Assembly (NCBI RefSeq): GCF_003751945.1
Contig: NZ_RJKL01000001.1
Coordinates: forward strand, 4,340,001 to 4,404,000
DNA: 64,000 nt
Direction: 5' to 3'
Source: Couchioplanes caeruleus
Lineage (GTDB): Bacteria; Actinomycetota; Actinomycetes; Mycobacteriales; Micromonosporaceae
The translations under genes were made by a program, and so were the position numbers. This document shows positions 63,869 through 64,000 of this stretch, one piece after another (position 1 is the stretch's first letter; each line of letters begins with the position of its first letter). The notes beneath the pieces are model-generated. The model did no database searches. It worked only from the letters and a program-made list of their open reading frames with translations, and was not told the DNA's origin.

Positions 63869-64000
63869 TCAGCGCCCGATTTTGCGACGCACCATCCCGA
63901 TGACCTGATGCACCTCGCGGACCTTGAGCAGCAGGGCCGCCCCGAGGTAGGCCAGCATGACCACCCCACCACCGATCACGACCTGCAGCGCCGCCGCGGG
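63869..64000 (-). CDS. murJ: lipid II flippase MurJ (MviN), C-terminal end
   Basis: 44 codons enter from the right edge and end at a TGA (63869-63871). The visible part is the last membrane helix and tail: LQVVIGGGVVMLAYLGAALL, then LKVREVHQVIGMVRRKIGR. This, with the pseudokinase gene following, identifies MurJ, which flips lipid II for peptidoglycan synthesis. Partial because of the window edge. Confidence 0.8.
   Translation of the reverse strand, partial: PAAALQVVIGGGVVMLAYLGAALLLKVREVHQVIGMVRRKIGR

Overview
The window comes from a high-GC Gram-positive chromosome and spans the replication origin of an actinomycete. Three things point there: the gene order around dnaA, the parS consensus GTTTCACGTGAAAC, and the many GTG starts. 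The order matches the actinobacterial origin (compare Mycobacterium tuberculosis Rv3910-Rv0007 and Streptomyces). A multi-domain chaplin-like protein, an XRE/DUF5753-type regulator and a DLW-39 family small protein suggest Micromonosporaceae (Actinoplanes/Micromonospora-like). That family-level placement is inference.

Left arm, about 1-28.4 kb. This holds accessory and housekeeping genes: an XRE regulator, a PASTA membrane protein, a GCS2-type ligase, a yceI/marR divergent pair, a large HTH-NB-ARC-TPR regulator, and a branched-chain acyl-CoA catabolism locus split in two. One half is an acyl-CoA dehydrogenase plus a carboxyltransferase beta subunit. The other is TetR, a biotin carboxylase and HMG-CoA lyase. 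The halves share a palindromic operator-like motif and are separated by a five-domain chaplin-like protein and a second secreted protein. After them come a rhodanese, an SGNH hydrolase, proS, a CBS protein, SufE, a DsbA-like protein, a GNAT, a YbaK editing domain, a Nudix hydrolase and a sulfotransferase.

Origin-left block, about 28.4-42.6 kb, nearly all on the minus strand: dnaA, oriC, dnaN, gnd, recF, dciA (DUF721), gyrB, gyrA, a DUF3566 protein, tRNA-Ile, DLW-39 and tRNA-Ala. A decayed tyrosine integrase lies beside the tRNA-Ala 3' end. The 1.18 kb between dnaA and dnaN holds a dense field of DnaA boxes and an AT-rich stretch and is taken as oriC.

Origin-right block, about 43.2-64 kb: rpmH, rnpA, yidD, yidC, jag and rsmG, then parA and parB, all rightward. 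A 2.8 kb gene-free, repeat-packed parS region follows. Next are a HIT-like protein, Ddl-type ligase/aminotransferase, GNAT, cwlM, trxA, trxB, anti-sigma/sigM, a MurJ-associated pseudokinase and the 3' end of murJ.

The most unusual part is the parAB neighbourhood. The parA frame is open for 820 codons, with about 537 low-complexity codons before the ATPase and parS sites embedded in them. Downstream of parB the DNA is built from 6-, 7- and ~56-bp tandem repeats, some of them G-quadruplex-like and directly abutting parS, followed by a mixed parS/DnaA-box cluster. Short degenerate tandem arrays also sit at the 3' ends of several other genes (acyl-CoA dehydrogenase, proS, Nudix, dnaA).
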